Translations under genes and position numbers: made by a program
The notes under the pieces: model-generated
What the model was told of the DNA's origin: nothing
Databases searched by the model: none
The model's input: the letters and a program-made list of their open reading frames with translations, nothing else
In this document: piece by piece, positions 36,209 to 44,766 of the stretch
How the letters are laid out: each line of letters begins with the position of its first letter
How positions within the stretch are numbered: the stretch's first letter is position 1
Assembly (NCBI RefSeq): GCF_000429125.1
Contig: NZ_KE386849.1
Location: 220,647 to 284,646 of the forward strand
Direction of reading: 5' to 3'
Origin: Aequorivita capsosiphonis DSM 23843
Lineage (GTDB): Bacteria > Bacteroidota > Bacteroidia > Flavobacteriales > Flavobacteriaceae
DNA: 64,000 nt

Positions 36209-37621
36209 TTAATACCCCGGATTCTGCACTAATGCGTTGTTTCCTATCAAAACGTCCGAAGGAATTGGCAAAATAAATTTATATTCATTGTTCAAGGTAG
36301 ATTTTACTGTTGAAGCGTCTATATTTCCCAAAACATCGTAACGTACCAGATCAAATAGCGGCTCTCCATTTTCAAAGGAAAGCTCCAAAAGTTTTTCCTG
36401 ACGAATGTCTTCCAATAATGTTGGCACATCAACAAATTCCTTTGGATCTACTCCTGCCCTATCACGAATCGTGTTTAGACTTTGTAAAGCGCTCGCAGAA
36501 TTGCCACCACTTCGAGTCAATGCTTCGGCATGCACTAGATATAGCTCGCCAAGACGCAAATGATATAAAGTGTTGTTTTGGGAACTGGAATTAGAAGCGA
36601 ATGGATATTTTCCGTTTGAGTTAGCTCCTTGAGTTTCCTCAGAATACGCAAAACTAAATCTTGGGTCATAATCTGAACCGAGTCCTTCTAGGCTCCCATC
36701 ATCGGCTGTCCCAACCTGCATATCGGCTAGAGAACGAAAATATTCACTATAGTTAGTTCGGCTAACTAAGTACATATTAGTTCCGCCTTCAGCTCCAGGT
36801 CCTGCGAAGGGAGCAAAAATCACTTCAGAGGAATCAAATCGATTTGAGAATATATCACTATAAATTGCTTCCAAGGAATAACCTTCGGCATTATTGATAA
36901 CTTCTTCCGCCAAAGTCGCAGCTTCGCCATATTTACCTTCATATAATTTTACTTTGGCCAATAAGGCTTTTGCAGCCAAACTTCCACTGTAAAAATGTTC
37001 GATAAAAACAGGACCGTTGGTTGCGGCATATTCTAAATCCGATTCAATCAAATTATAGGTTTCCTGAACGGTGCTACGAGGAGAAGATTCCAATTCAGTA
37101 GCAAAACTAGTACGCAAGACTACGCCATAGCTAGAATTTAGATCGTAATATTGGCCAAAATAACGCAATAGATTAAAGTAGGAAAAAGCTCTCTGGAACT
37201 TTGCTTCGGAAATCATTTCCGCTTTTCGCTCCTCGCTTATTCCTATTGCTTTTCCAGCTTCCAATTCCTGAATTAAAAAATTGGCAATATTGATTACTTT
37301 ATAGTGTCCATTGTACACATTGGAAAGAAATCTATTTTCAACCGGCACTTCATTGGTATTAAAACCGGCATCACCGCTGAGTCCAGTACTAATGCCCTCA
37401 TCGCCATAAGCGGCCAAGTGAAGTGGAAAAAAACTAATATCGAATGCCCGACTTAAATCGTAAACTCCGTTTAATACCTTCTGTGCAGATTCTTCATCCC
37501 GGATGGTGTTCTCGGCGGTAAGTTGATTAATCGGTTTTATTTCGTCAATACTACAACTGGAAATAGTTATTGCAACTGTAAGTATTAAAAGCTTCTGAAA
37601 TGTGTTTATATATTTTTTCAT
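36209..37621 (-). CDS. SusD/RagB-family nutrient-binding lipoprotein
   Basis: A 470-residue surface lipoprotein with lipobox SSC (Cys23) and the typical SusD start SIDEIKPINQLTAENTIRDEESAQKVLNGVYDL. Helical TPR-like parts follow, with SEAKFQRAFSYFNLLRYFG, and the C-terminus has LRLGELYLVHAEALTRSGG, LNTIRDRAGV and FENGEPLFDLVRYDVLG. It captures substrate for the SusC channel, whose gene ends 12 bases upstream. The substrate is not known; no glycoside hydrolase or peptidase except the separate M16 gene is near. Confidence 0.92.
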   Translation of the reverse strand: MKKYINTFQKLLILTVAITISSCSIDEIKPINQLTAENTIRDEESAQKVLNGVYDLSRAFDISFFPLHLAAYGDEGISTGLSGDAGFNTNEVPVENRFLSNVYNGHYKVINIANFLIQELEAGKAIGISEERKAEMISEAKFQRAFSYFNLLRYFGQYYDLNSSYGVVLRTSFATELESSPRSTVQETYNLIESDLEYAATNGPVFIEHFYSGSLAAKALLAKVKLYEGKYGEAATLAEEVINNAEGYSLEAIYSDIFSNRFDSSEVIFAPFAGPGAEGGTNMYLVSRTNYSEYFRSLADMQVGTADDGSLEGLGSDYDPRFSFAYSEETQGANSNGKYPFASNSSSQNNTLYHLRLGELYLVHAEALTRSGGNSASALQSLNTIRDRAGVDPKEFVDVPTLLEDIRQEKLLELSFENGEPLFDLVRYDVLGNIDASTVKSTLNNEYKFILPIPSDVLIGNNALVQNPGY

Positions 37622-37633
37622 CGTTTTCTTTTT

Positions 37634-40600
37634 TTAAAATTGAAGTTGAATACCTAGTGAGAATGACTTTGACAATGGATAAGGATCCTCGGCACTTACT
37701 TGATCTGTAATAGAGCCTCTTTCAGAAAGACTTTCAGGATCTATACCAGGCCATTTAGTCCACGTAAATAAATTACTTCCAGTCAACATTATTCTTGCAC
37801 TGTCAAAACCTATTCGTTCCATTAAATAAGAATCCAAATTATAACTCAATTGCAAGCTTTTTAATCTTAAGTAAGAAGTGTCATAGAGGTATTTATCCGA
37901 AGTTCTTCCACTTGAAGATGGGTCTGTATAAAGTGCGCGTGCATATTTTGCACCTGTGTTTTCTGGAGTCCAAGTGTTTAATGCATATTCACTATACCTG
38001 TTTTCGCCAAGGCTGTTAAACGTTCCAAAAGCCACGCCATCCCAAATTGTTTCTGCCCCTACTGAATATTGCAATAAGGCTGAAAGGCTGAAAGACTTAT
38101 ACGTAAACGTATTTGAAATACCCCCGAAATAATCTGGTTCTATACCACCTATAATCGTTGTATCGTCGGAAGTTATTTTGCCATCGCCATTGATATCTTC
38201 AAATAAATAATCTCCTACCCCAGTTGAATTCTTGTCGTAAGTACCATCGGGAGAAAGATTGTTAAGGTTGTCTATTTCCTCTTGGCTCTGAATGATTTTT
38301 ACCACTTTATAGCCTCTAATAGAACCTACAGCTTCCCCTTCTATAAAGTAATCTTGAAGGAAAGGATCAATTTTAGCTCCTTTCAATTTATCCAGTTTGT
38401 TTCGGTTGAAGGCCCAATTTATATTGGCACTCCATGTAAAATCTGTACTGCGTATTATATCACCTCCTAAACTCACCTCAATACCTTTGTTGGAAACATC
38501 TAAGTAATTTGAGTAATATGTGTTAGATCCTAATTCCTGCGGTATCGGGGTACGGGTTAAGGCATCTTTAGTTTTTCTAGTATAAACATCCACATTTCCG
38601 CGTAATCTTGAGTTGAAAAAACCAAAGTCTAAGCCTAAGTTTATTTCATCTGTTGTTTCCCAACCAACATTGATGTTGGGAAAATTGTTGGAAGGAATTA
38701 CGGCAGAATTTCCGTTGTAAATATCACTGGCCGTAGTTTGGAAGAATTGTAGATATGTATAATCTGCAACATTTGTAGATCCTACACGTCCAACACTTAC
38801 CCGTAGTTTAAGATTGTTAACTTTCTCTGTTGAAAGAAAGTTTTCGTTAGCAATATTCCAGCCTGCAGAAAGCGATGGAAAATAGGCGCGCTTATTGTTA
38901 GGCCCGAACTTAGAAGAAGCATCCGATCTAAAGTTGATAGTAGCATTATACCTGTTTTTATAATTGTAGGTTAACCTAGAGAATACAGAGTTCAAACCAG
39001 ATTCCAAACGGTTGCTGGTATATCCAAGTACCGTTTCTGCTGAAGATCCGTTAATAAGTACTTCATCATCAGGAAAACCAGTATAAAAGTGGCTTTTATT
39101 ATTAAAATTTGTTCTATCCCATGCCAATCCTGCAAGAATATTGAAGTGGTGGTCAGATAGGTTAAAGTCATAGTTGGCCGTTAGGTTCGTGGTTATGTTT
39201 GAAACCAGCGCATCTGATTCGTTTAAATACGAATCACTAGGGAAAATCATAAAATCAGTCTGCGTAATTTTGGGAGTAAAAATGCTGGTGGTATTGTAAA
39301 AAACGGCTGCATTAACATCTGCCTTCACTTTTAAGTGCTTTATAGGCTCAATTTCTAGATAAGAATTTCCTATAAAGTTATAGGTCTTATTATTGTTTTT
39401 GTTTTGAAGTCGCATCAATGGATTTGGCTCAGAAGTCTCAAAACCATACGAATAATCTGGCTGACCATAAAGTCTTCCCAATTCATCGTAAACAGGAAGG
39501 TCTGGACGGGCACGTACTACCGATGTATTAACATTATACTGGCCAATTCCATCATCCTCTCCAGAATTCGATTCAGTATGGCTTAGGTTTACCGATCCAC
39601 CAACCTTAACATAATCGTTAACGTCGTTATCCAAAGACATGCTTAGATTATACTGCTTCAACTTATCTTTAACAACAAGACCTTCTTGATCTATTGCAGA
39701 AAGGCTTAAAGCGTAATTCGTTTTATTTCCACCACCACTAATACTAAAGTTGGCTTGTTTGGTGACAGCTATATCTCTATAGATAACATCGTTCCAATCT
39801 GTATCAGCATTCCCGAAATAGTCTTCCCGAAGTCCATCATAGTTCACTAGAAAAGTATCAAAATCTAATTCTACATTTCCAATATTGGCGAGATCATAAG
39901 AATAGAACGGATCCAATTGTCCGGCATTCATTGCATCAACACTGTTTCTTATCAATTGGTCATAGAAACCTTTGTATTGTTCTGCATTTAAAACATCCAA
40001 AGTATTGATTGGTTCTGCCAAAGTTGTGGAGGTAGAAAAAGAAATGGTCGGTTTTTGACCGCGTTTTCCACGTTTTGTTTGAATAAGAATAACTCCGTTA
40101 GCACCTCTTGAACCGTAAATAGAAGTTGCTGCGGCATCCTTTAAAATGTCAAAGCTTTCAATATCGTTCGGGTTAAGAGTTAAAAGTGGATTTGCACCGC
40201 CAATGGCATCTATATTAAAAGGAACGCCATCAATAACATATAATGGTTGGTTAAGGCCATAAGAAGAAAGCGGTGAGGTAATCCCACGAATATTCAAGCG
40301 CACCGGAGAGCCTGGACGGCCACTGCCTTGTGATACTTGAACCCCTTGAACCAATCCACCCAAGGCACGGTCAAAACCAATATTCCCAACAGAAGACTGG
40401 ATAACCTCTTTTGTTTTAACAGAAGAAACGGCTCCAGAAACATCTTCGCGCTTTTGTTCGCCATAACCAATCAGCACCACCTCGTCCAACTGACTTAAAT
40501 CTTCCTCCAAAACAAGGTCAATAACTGTCTTACCATTTACTTCTAAACGCTGCGTTTTATAACCCAGGGAAGAAAAAACCAACACGTTCTCACCATCTGC

Positions 40601-41128
40601 CAAAGTAATGTCATACTCTCCGTCAAAGTTAGTAATGGTTCCTTTTTGAGTTCCTTCAACAATTACGGTAACACCCGTCAAAGGCATTCCCGTTCTATCA
40701 ATAATGGTCCCCGTAACAGGCTGTTGTTGCTGCGAAGTAGTGATAAGATTATTAACAGCACGTTTTACAGTTTTTTTCAAAACAATCTGATTCCCCAAAA
40801 TTTGATAGGAAATGGCGCTATTGCTGAAAAGATTTTGCAAAACTGCTAAAACAGATTCGTCACTTGCAGAAAAAACTACTTTTTTACGAACGTCAATTTC
40901 TTTGCTGTTGTAGAAAAAATTAAAATCCGTTTGATCTTCAATAATCTGAAATACCTGAGTAAGAGGAACGCCATCGGCGATAATGGAAACACGAGTGCTC
41001 TGTCCATAGCCATTAGTGGCGTTCATTTGAAAAAGACTGACAAGCAATAATGTGAAAGTGAGTTTCATCTTTAAATGATTGGTGTTGAAAATGCACCGAA
41101 GTACATCTTTGATTGGTTCATTTTTCAT
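37634..41128 (-). CDS. SusC/RagA TonB-dependent transporter with STN domain
   Basis: A 1164-residue receptor. After the signal segment (MKLTFTLLLVSLFQMNATNGYGQS) comes an STN signalling domain (about 50-125, VPLTQVFQIIEDQTDFNFFYNSKEID), a carboxypeptidase-like domain (about 138-215, TGTIIDRTGMPLTGVTVIVEGTQKG), a plug with GYGEQKREDVSGAVSSV and LYVIDGVPFN, and the barrel to the C-terminal SLGIQLQF. The STN domain shows that it signals to a FecR-type anti-sigma factor, here the gene just upstream. It is the import channel partner of the SusD protein. Confidence 0.93.
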   Translation of the reverse strand: MKNEPIKDVLRCIFNTNHLKMKLTFTLLLVSLFQMNATNGYGQSTRVSIIADGVPLTQVFQIIEDQTDFNFFYNSKEIDVRKKVVFSASDESVLAVLQNLFSNSAISYQILGNQIVLKKTVKRAVNNLITTSQQQQPVTGTIIDRTGMPLTGVTVIVEGTQKGTITNFDGEYDITLADGENVLVFSSLGYKTQRLEVNGKTVIDLVLEEDLSQLDEVVLIGYGEQKREDVSGAVSSVKTKEVIQSSVGNIGFDRALGGLVQGVQVSQGSGRPGSPVRLNIRGITSPLSSYGLNQPLYVIDGVPFNIDAIGGANPLLTLNPNDIESFDILKDAAATSIYGSRGANGVILIQTKRGKRGQKPTISFSTSTTLAEPINTLDVLNAEQYKGFYDQLIRNSVDAMNAGQLDPFYSYDLANIGNVELDFDTFLVNYDGLREDYFGNADTDWNDVIYRDIAVTKQANFSISGGGNKTNYALSLSAIDQEGLVVKDKLKQYNLSMSLDNDVNDYVKVGGSVNLSHTESNSGEDDGIGQYNVNTSVVRARPDLPVYDELGRLYGQPDYSYGFETSEPNPLMRLQNKNNNKTYNFIGNSYLEIEPIKHLKVKADVNAAVFYNTTSIFTPKITQTDFMIFPSDSYLNESDALVSNITTNLTANYDFNLSDHHFNILAGLAWDRTNFNNKSHFYTGFPDDEVLINGSSAETVLGYTSNRLESGLNSVFSRLTYNYKNRYNATINFRSDASSKFGPNNKRAYFPSLSAGWNIANENFLSTEKVNNLKLRVSVGRVGSTNVADYTYLQFFQTTASDIYNGNSAVIPSNNFPNINVGWETTDEINLGLDFGFFNSRLRGNVDVYTRKTKDALTRTPIPQELGSNTYYSNYLDVSNKGIEVSLGGDIIRSTDFTWSANINWAFNRNKLDKLKGAKIDPFLQDYFIEGEAVGSIRGYKVVKIIQSQEEIDNLNNLSPDGTYDKNSTGVGDYLFEDINGDGKITSDDTTIIGGIEPDYFGGISNTFTYKSFSLSALLQYSVGAETIWDGVAFGTFNSLGENRYSEYALNTWTPENTGAKYARALYTDPSSSGRTSDKYLYDTSYLRLKSLQLSYNLDSYLMERIGFDSARIMLTGSNLFTWTKWPGIDPESLSERGSITDQVSAEDPYPLSKSFSLGIQLQF

Positions 41129-41183
41129 AATTTTACATCGGTTTTACTTTGTTGGAAATAAGGTTAAATCATTCTAATTAAAG

Positions 41184-41213
41184 AGGAAGGTGTTGACGCA
41201 TCTTCCTTTTTTT
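41184..41213 (+). terminator. Plus-strand terminator-like hairpin between fecR and susC
   Basis: AGGAAGGTG (41184-41192) pairs with CATCTTCCT (41199-41207), one G-T wobble, loop of six, then seven T residues (41207-41213). In shape it is an intrinsic terminator for the plus strand, but both neighbours are transcribed on the minus strand. As RNA on the minus strand it is a hairpin without T-run in the susC leader. Confidence 0.5.
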
Positions 41214-41227
41214 CTTTTAAACACTCT

Positions 41228-42358
41228 TTATTTTTTCGGTCTGCTAATGATTACTGTTCCATCTTTTAACACATAATCAAAATCCTTATAGGATTGGAAG
41301 GTGCTTAGAACCTCTTCGATAGTTTCGTTTGTAAAGGTTGCAGTAATGTTGATTTCGGCAAGCTCCGCATAGTTGTTTTCAATTTTCACATTGAATTTAC
41401 GCTCCAGTTTGTTTGCTATTACTTTAAAAGAATCGTCCACGAAAATCAACTCACCTTGAACCCAGGCTATATATTTGGTGACGTTTACTTTTTCTACTTG
41501 CAGTTTTCCGTTTTCAAAAAAGGCTTTTTCATTCGGATTTAATGTTTTTGTGTCGTTGGCATCGAGTTTGTCGTGCGCAGCCACCTTTCCTTCCACCAAA
41601 ACAGTGAATGTTTTTTGATCGTCTGTATAAGAGGTCACATTAAAGTGGGTTCCCAGAACTTCAACATCCATATCTTCTGTATTAACTATAAAAGGATGGG
41701 CATCGTCTTTGGCAACTTCAAAATAAGCTTCTCCATTTAAGAATACAGAACGATTTTCATCTTTAATAAAGTTGACTGGATATTTCAATTCGGAACCTGC
41801 GTTCAAAACAACACGTGATCCATCTGAAAGCTTCAGCTTAAAGGTTTTTCCATAAGGAACGGTAAGAGTGTTGTATTGTAGCGTTTGTGCAACGTTAGTA
41901 TTATCGTAAATAAGTTCATCACGTTTTTGCTGAGAAATGCGATTGCCTGCTGCATTAACAATAACAGTTTCGTTATTTTCATCAACCGTGCGGATGCTGC
42001 CATCTTCCAATTGTAAAGTAATTTGGGGAGCAGCCGTTACAGTACCTTCATTAGGGGAGTTGAAATAAATACCATAACCAATAATTGCTACTCCCACAAA
42101 TACAGCGGCATATTTCAGCCAATTAGGGATAAGTTTTCTTACTGGTGTTTTTTCTTTTTCTTCGGAATTGTTTGCCATCAACTTTTTATAAGCTACTTCT
42201 GAATCTACAGATTCGGAAATCTTGTTGAGGCGATGGTTTATCTTTACGAACTCCTTAAATGTCTTTTGATTTTTAGGAATTTGCAACCATTCCGTAAGCT
42301 GAAGTCGTTCCGCTTCGGAAATGGTTTCGTTCAAATATTTAATAATAAGCGTTTTCAA
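41228..42358 (-). CDS. FecR-type anti-sigma factor
   Basis: A 376-residue transmembrane regulator. A cytoplasmic N-terminus (1-85) binds the sigma factor, one membrane helix is at about 87-105 (LKYAAVFVGVAIIGYGIYF), then the periplasmic FecR domain (TLTVPYGKTFKLKLSDGSRVVLNAGSELKYP, EVLGTHFNVTSY) and a C-terminal DUF4974 domain that contacts the receptor STN domain. It precedes susC by 99 bases. Its sigma factor gene is divergent, not upstream as in most such loci. Confidence 0.9.
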   Translation of the reverse strand: MKTLIIKYLNETISEAERLQLTEWLQIPKNQKTFKEFVKINHRLNKISESVDSEVAYKKLMANNSEEKEKTPVRKLIPNWLKYAAVFVGVAIIGYGIYFNSPNEGTVTAAPQITLQLEDGSIRTVDENNETVIVNAAGNRISQQKRDELIYDNTNVAQTLQYNTLTVPYGKTFKLKLSDGSRVVLNAGSELKYPVNFIKDENRSVFLNGEAYFEVAKDDAHPFIVNTEDMDVEVLGTHFNVTSYTDDQKTFTVLVEGKVAAHDKLDANDTKTLNPNEKAFFENGKLQVEKVNVTKYIAWVQGELIFVDDSFKVIANKLERKFNVKIENNYAELAEINITATFTNETIEEVLSTFQSYKDFDYVLKDGTVIISRPKK

Positions 42359-42440
42359 AACTATTTTTTCTCTTTTATACCCCTATGATGCAGAAAAAAT
42401 GATTTACCCTTAAGTTTTTTTTAAGTATTTTTAATATTCC

Positions 42441-42448
42441 TAACTTCG
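42441..42448 (+). promoter_or_regulatory. Possible -7 element of ECF sigma gene
   Basis: TAACTTCG fits TAnnTTTG with one mismatch. It lies 26 bases before the ATG. The 116-bp gap also must hold the promoter of fecR on the other strand, which I could not assign. Confidence 0.35.
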
Positions 42449-42474
42449 AACCCGAAATCCAGGAGAACAAAATA

Positions 42475-43029
42475 ATGGACGATGCGCATTTAATTGCCGA
42501 CATAAAACAAGGAAGTGAACCCGCGTTCAAATCTTTGTTTGATAAATACTACGGGCCACTCTGCGCCTACCTTAGAAGCTACACCCCTGATTTTGATACA
42601 GCGGAAGAAATTGCACAACGCACTTTCGTTAAATTTTGGAACAAACGTGAAGAAATCGAAATACACACTTCGGTAAAAAGTTATCTTTTTAGAATGGGGT
42701 ATCATTCGTTTTTAAAAACCATTCGCCAAAAAAACAAACGAACAAATTTGCTAGAAGAATTAAAATATAAGGCGTTGGAGGAAGAAGAACAACGTCCAGA
42801 AAATGATTTACAAGCAGCCACCAAACGTCTAAAAAAAATAATTGAAACGCTGCCTCCTCGCTGCCAAGAAATTCTACGGCTAAAAATGCAAGGCTTCAAG
42901 TATAAGGAAATTGCAGATGAATTGAATATTTCCATAAAAACAGTAGAGGCTCAAATGCGGATAGCCTTTAACAAAATACGAGACGATTTTAAGGATGGCT
43001 TGATTTTGTGGATTATTCTTAATAAATAA
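42475..43029 (+). CDS. ECF sigma factor (FecI-like)
   Basis: A 184-residue RNA polymerase sigma factor of the extracytoplasmic group typical for Bacteroidota SusCD loci. Region 2 is at about 20-90 (FKSLFDKYYGPLCAYLRSYTPDFDTAEEIAQRTFVKFWNKR) and region 4 at about 115-175 (IETLPPRCQEILRLKMQGFKYKEIADELNISIKTVEAQM, a clear helix-turn-helix). It should be held by the FecR-type protein encoded divergently and switch on the SusC-SusD operon when the receptor binds substrate. This link rests on adjacency. Confidence 0.9.
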   Translation: MDDAHLIADIKQGSEPAFKSLFDKYYGPLCAYLRSYTPDFDTAEEIAQRTFVKFWNKREEIEIHTSVKSYLFRMGYHSFLKTIRQKNKRTNLLEELKYKALEEEEQRPENDLQAATKRLKKIIETLPPRCQEILRLKMQGFKYKEIADELNISIKTVEAQMRIAFNKIRDDFKDGLILWIILNK

Positions 43030-43031
43030 AA

Positions 43032-43217
43032 GTATTGCCACAAATGCACCAATATTTTTGACACTCCCGCGAAAAAGAATGCCACCAATGCACAAATGTT
43101 TCTGATTTTCCTGCAAGGTGTTCCCCGCGTTGCGAGGCACGAAGCAATCTCGGGGCTCCTCGTAGGTATAAAACCACTAATGCACGAATGATTCCCAAGA
43201 ATATTCGTGCATTAGTG
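43032..43217. repeat. Cluster of GCCACNAATGCACNAAT repeats
   Basis: Degenerate copies are at 43036-43053 (GCCACAAATGCACCAAT) and 43081-43097 (GCCACCAATGCACAAAT). At 43175-43189 CACTAATGCACGAAT pairs perfectly with ATTCGTGCATTAGTG at 43203-43217 (15 bp, 13-base loop). Relatives are at about 60193-60207 (CCACGAATGCACGAAT). The cluster fills the gap between the sigma gene and the hemN promoter. Confidence 0.7.
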
Positions 43218-43241
43218 TCAAAAATCAATTTCTCATAAATC

Positions 43242-43253
43242 TGACATTTATCA
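43242..43253 (+). promoter_or_regulatory. FNR-type box of hemN
   Basis: TGACATTTATCA fits TGAY-N4-RTCA. A perfect -7 element, TAATTTTG, is at 43277-43284, exactly 23 bases further. The box centre is 33 bases from the -7 centre and hence near -41. The identical 12-mer precedes ccoI. It lies 50 bases before the hemN start. Confidence 0.8.
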
Positions 43254-43303
43254 TTTTATAGTCTTCACGACAAAAGTAATTTTGAGCAGAATTAAAAAAG
43301 CTC

Positions 43304-44668
43304 ATGCAAACAAACCTAGTTTCAAAATACAATGTTCCCGGCCCGCGTTACACCAGTTATCCCACAGTTCCTTATTGGAATAACGAAAGTTTTTCACTGA
43401 AAGAATGGAAGAAAAATGTGACTCAAAGTTTTTCGGAAAGCAATGCTTCTGAAGGCATAAGTCTATATATACATCTTCCTTTTTGCGAAAGTCTCTGCAC
43501 TTTTTGTGGTTGCAACAAGCGGATCACAAAAAATCACAAAGTGGAGACGCCTTATCTCGAATCCGTTTTAAAGGAATGGCGTCTATACCTAGAAATGTTT
43601 AATGAGCGTCCTATAATTAAAGAACTTCATCTTGGGGGCGGTACGCCCACTTTCTTTTCCGCAGAAAACTTAAGGCTTCTTATAAAAGAAATTTTTCGCG
43701 ATGCCACTATGGCCGAAAACCCTTCCTTTAGCTTTGAGGGACATCCCAATAATACAAAGAATGAGCATTTACAAACGCTTTATGATTGCGGATTTACTAG
43801 AGTGAGTTACGGGGTTCAGGATTATAACACCACCGTTCAAATTGCTATTCATAGACTTCAACCCTTTGTAAATGTAAAGCGCGTAACAGAAAGTGCGCGT
43901 GAAATTGGATATACTTCAGTAGGCCACGATATTATTTTTGGTCTTCCTTTTCAAACAAGAGAAAACGTAATGTATTCCATTGAAAAAACCAAAGAACTGA
44001 TGCCAGACCGTATTGCTTTTTATAGTTATGCCCACGTACCTTGGATAAAAGGGAATGGACAGCGCGGTTTTAAGGATGAAGACTTACCGAGTGCTTCAGA
44101 AAAACGAGAAATGTATGAAACCGGCAAACGAATGCTGGAAGAAGCTGGATATATAGAAATTGGGATGGATCATTTCGCCCTTAAAAACGATAGTTTACAC
44201 AAAGCAGTAGAACAAAAGAAACTGCACAGAAACTTTATGGGCTATACTGAAAGTAAAACGCAATTGATGATCGGTCTTGGTGTTTCTGCTATCGGTGATA
44301 GTTGGTACAGTTTTGGGCAAAACTCCAAAAATGTAGAAGAATATCAAGACTTGGTGGAGCAGGGAATCCTTCCCATCCATAAAGGTCATAATCTAAACGA
44401 AGAAGATCTGGTAATTCGTAAACATATTTTAAATATGATGTGTCGTCTGGAAACTTCTTGGAGCGACCCAAAGATGCAATTTAAAGAGTTGCCAGAAGTC
44501 TTGTCTAAACTACAGGAAATGCAAGATGACGGGTTAATTATAATCGGTTTCGAAAGTCTTCAAATTACTGAAAAAGGTCGTCCTTATGTTCGAAATGTGT
44601 GTATGGCTTTCGATCTTCTTTTGCAGCGCAGCAAGCCAGAAATGCAATTGTTCTCCATGACCATTTAG
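43304..44668 (+). CDS. hemN: Oxygen-independent coproporphyrinogen III oxidase
   Basis: A 454-residue radical-SAM enzyme that makes protoporphyrinogen IX without oxygen. The 4Fe-4S cluster motif CxxxCxxC plus one Cys is at C61, C65, C68, C70 (PFCESLCTFCGC), the HemN pattern. GGGTPTFFSAENLRLL follows, as does FEGHPNNTKNEHLQTL and the SYGVQDYN block, all HemN-like and not HemW-like. The C-terminal HemN domain is present. Heme synthesis at low oxygen fits the cbb3 oxidase and cytochrome genes around it. The FNR-type promoter at 43242-43284 supports this. Confidence 0.92.
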   Translation: MQTNLVSKYNVPGPRYTSYPTVPYWNNESFSLKEWKKNVTQSFSESNASEGISLYIHLPFCESLCTFCGCNKRITKNHKVETPYLESVLKEWRLYLEMFNERPIIKELHLGGGTPTFFSAENLRLLIKEIFRDATMAENPSFSFEGHPNNTKNEHLQTLYDCGFTRVSYGVQDYNTTVQIAIHRLQPFVNVKRVTESAREIGYTSVGHDIIFGLPFQTRENVMYSIEKTKELMPDRIAFYSYAHVPWIKGNGQRGFKDEDLPSASEKREMYETGKRMLEEAGYIEIGMDHFALKNDSLHKAVEQKKLHRNFMGYTESKTQLMIGLGVSAIGDSWYSFGQNSKNVEEYQDLVEQGILPIHKGHNLNEEDLVIRKHILNMMCRLETSWSDPKMQFKELPEVLSKLQEMQDDGLIIIGFESLQITEKGRPYVRNVCMAFDLLLQRSKPEMQLFSMTI

Positions 44669-44700
44669 GATAAAAAAATTATTTATTTTATTTGAAATAC

Positions 44701-44712
44701 TGATATTCGTCA
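44701..44712 (+). promoter_or_regulatory. FNR-type box of porin-nirK unit
   Basis: TGATATTCGTCA fits TGAY-N4-RTCA. The -7-like GACTTTTG is at 44736-44743, again exactly 23 bases further. It is less perfect than the hemN and cco boxes, but the spacing is identical. It lies 54 bases before the start of the porin gene. Confidence 0.65.
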
Positions 44713-44766
44713 TTTTTTCCTTGCAAGTATATTCGGACTTTTGTGTCATAAATAACAAATGCGTCA

